A DNA stretch of 64,000 nt from Struthio camelus. Taxonomy: Eukaryota; Chordata; Aves; Struthioniformes; Struthionidae. A program made the translations under genes and the position numbers. The stretch is taken from positions 1,412,356 to 1,476,355 of the forward strand of contig NC_090943.1 in the NCBI RefSeq assembly GCF_040807025.1, in the 5' to 3' direction. Each line of letters starts with the position of its first letter. Within the stretch, counting starts at the first letter, position 1. Of the stretch, positions 61,994 to 64,000 are shown piece by piece. Below the pieces are notes generated by a model. The model was not told where the DNA came from, ran no database searches, and saw only the letters and a list, made by a program, of their open reading frames with translations.

Positions 61994-62559
61994 GTAGTTA
62001 TTGTTTGTTAAAGTTTGTTTAGAAGGCAGACTGACCCACCATCGCACACACCATCTTGTAACTTATTGCTTAGTAAGTCGAACTCTTAGCTTTGAAATTC
62101 TAAGATTTTTACAGTTAAAGGAAAATGCGATACCACTGTTGATAAGTAATGTCATATCCATCCTGCCCACAGAGTAATTTAGCTTTTGTGGTAGAGAACT
62201 TGCCTCTTATTCAGTCACTGACAAGTGTCAGGAACCTTCCAGTCAGAGTTTTAGGCAGAGGGATCTGGATAGATCCTCCCAGGTTGTACCTGTTATGTGT
62301 TGTATAATTCTTGCATGTTTATGAAAGCTTTGCATTAAAAGAAGCTTGTTTTTTTGACCCCACTGAGCCTATTGTTAAGCTTTTCTAGAATTTCAGATGG
62401 TCAGGAACCTTCTACTGAGTTTCCACTTTGGTGGCATGTATAACCAGTTGATACCTGCTTGTTTGTGTACTAACACAGAGTTTCTGCACAAAAATAGCTC
62501 TCCCTTGTCTGCAAATGTTTGCAGGGAAAACTCATGCTCCCCTCCCCAAACCCTTGTTT

Positions 62560-63600
62560 GTTAAGCTAAACATACGAAACTCTTCAATTACTCTGATTGA
62601 AAAAAAGTCTCTGTGTTCAGATTGTCATCCTGGTTGGTCCTCTCTGCACTGTTCTTGTTACTGCATCTTTCCTGAATGTGGGAGATTAGAACTGTAGGCA
62701 ATATTCTAAGTAAAACCTCACTGGTGCCTTATTTTCCCTGGAAATGCCTTTCCTGCAACTTAGTGAGATTGCTGATCCCTTTTTTTATGGCCATTCACAT
62801 CAATATCACGTACTTGTCAGGTGGTTGATTGATGTCTTCAGGTCCCTCGTTCTTTCTCTCATTTCCAACTGATGAGCTCACACCTTTTTTGAGCTCCTCT
62901 AGCGCATGGACTTGCACTTTGTACTGTTAATAGAAATGGGATTCGATTTATTCCAGCCTTCACATCATCCATTTCAGATATTCTGTTCCTTTTCTATGTT
63001 TCTTGATTTTTTTTGTGTCATTGGCAGGTGTTCCTATATCGTATTCCAAGGTTATAGATTAAAAAAACAAAAACACCCCAAAACAACAACAAAAACTTGT
63101 TTCTCCTACCTGTCCATGAGAAGTTCCACTTTTTCTTCAAGCCTAGTGGTTCCTCTTTCAGCAGCCCTGTAGTCATCTTCCCATTAGCTAGTTCTTTACA
63201 GCTTTGCAATTTTTGTATTAACTCCTGTCTTTCCTGTTAACCAATCCATTTTCTATGCCGTACTGCATCAAATGCTTTCCTTAGCCCAAGGAAGTGAGAA
63301 CTATTTTGTTTTCCTTGTCTAACAAGCCAGATATTTTAAAGAAAAGTACAATCAGATTAGTCTGGCATATTCTACCTGTGTAAATCAAGAATGCATTTTA
63401 TACACGTTGCTTTGCCTCCGTTTTTTTAAATATGCTTTCCTTCTGGTTCTAAGTTCTTATCTGCTGTCAAGTTGTTGGCTCACTTTACTTTCTGAGCACA
63501 GAAAGGCTTCCCTACTTCTCCTTTCTACAGTGTTTCCAGCTCATCTGCCCCTTTACCATATGAGTAATTTCAGAAAGTGATCTGTATATATTTACGAATT
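62560..63600 (-). mobile_element. Ancient CR1 LINE, - strand (SCAP intron 4)
   Basis: Reversed CR1 landmarks occur in order: AGAACTGTAGGCAATATTCT with CTCACTGGTGCC (62677-62730), CTTCACATCATCCATTTCAG (62959), ACCAATCCATTTTCTATGCC with CATCAAATGCTTTCCTTAGC (63239-63290) and ACAATCAGATTAGTCTGGCA (63348-63367). The copy is very diverged, with no usable frame. Ends are approximate. Confidence 0.7.
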
Positions 63601-64000
63601 ACAAGTTAGAAACAACTTCCTTCTGGTAGGTGTGTTGTCTTCTCATTAGCTCCCATTGGTGTGTTGGCCTTGATGTGTTATGATGCTGGATAGAAGCAAA
63701 ACTAAACTTACATAGCCAACAGAAACAAAAGTACTCATTTAGGCGTTTAGACTTAAACCTCAGTAAAAGGGCTCCCATTTCAGTGGCAGACTTGGATAAT
63801 TCAGAGACAATCTAGCTTTGATATTAGTTCTGCAGTGACCTCATTATGAAATTCCTTCTTGTCAGGTGCTTTTATCAGTATCAAATTTTATTTACTTTTG
63901 TCTGATGCAAAAAGTGCAGCTGTTTTTTATACAAAAAACTTATTTTTATACTGAAGTGGTAAAGAAATAGCCAAAGATATTTGGCAACCGTATAGGAAAC

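Noticed and set aside
1..64000. Search for tRNA, snoRNA, CRISPR and intact transposase or viral genes
   Set aside because: No convincing A/B-box tRNA fold, C/D-box arrangement, spaced direct-repeat array or intact mobile-element gene was seen by eye; small RNA genes could still be missed without a covariance search.

Overview
This is eukaryotic nuclear DNA, almost certainly from a bird. The genes have short GT-AG exons separated by long introns. The dispersed repeats are CR1 LINEs, both the young avian type (3' ends made of degenerate TTCTGTGA octamers) and much older, worn copies. I saw no SINEs. Two neighbouring genes can be reconstructed, both on the + strand. Their order, ELP6 then SCAP, is the same head-to-tail arrangement known in other vertebrates. 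I cannot name the species from the sequence.

Region by region: 1-350 is a GTGAGT/GTGTGGGGG simple-sequence array. About 350-900 is the CpG-island promoter of ELP6, with a textbook NRF1 site and a ZNF143-type site. ELP6 (Elongator subunit 6) is complete in seven coding exons, 542-19218, coding for 266 residues. Its introns 1 and 3 each hold a young CR1, in opposite orientations, one on each side of exons 2 and 3. From about 16.5 kb the DNA becomes very GC-rich through ELP6 exons 4-7, the roughly 1.8 kb intergenic gap and the SCAP promoter island (about 20.8-21.9 kb). That promoter carries a C-rich minisatellite, an array of KLF/Sp-type GC boxes, a purine mirror repeat and a DR1 nuclear-receptor element. 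From about 22 kb the sequence turns AT-rich and stays so.

SCAP (the SREBP escort and sterol sensor) begins with a probable non-coding exon ending at 21294. A 22 kb intron follows, then coding exons at 43635-43756, 60353-60482 and 61836-61993. These encode residues 1-136 plus two bases of the next codon. The gene then runs out of the window. Its introns hold ancient CR1 fragments (27.2-28.2, 29.55-31.6, 47.2, 53.1 and 62.6-63.6 kb) and a nested pair, in which a + strand CR1 has inserted into a - strand CR1 (55.76-58.02 kb).

The two genes have unrelated jobs: tRNA wobble-uridine modification through Elongator, and sterol-regulated ER-to-Golgi transport. They are neighbours but not a functional unit. 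I found no RNA genes, no CRISPR array, no intact mobile-element ORF and no clear sign of an undescribed multi-gene system. The observations most worth checking are the inverted CR1 pair around ELP6 exons 2-3, the mosaic identity between those two copies, the layered SCAP promoter architecture and an in-frame upstream ORF in the SCAP leader.
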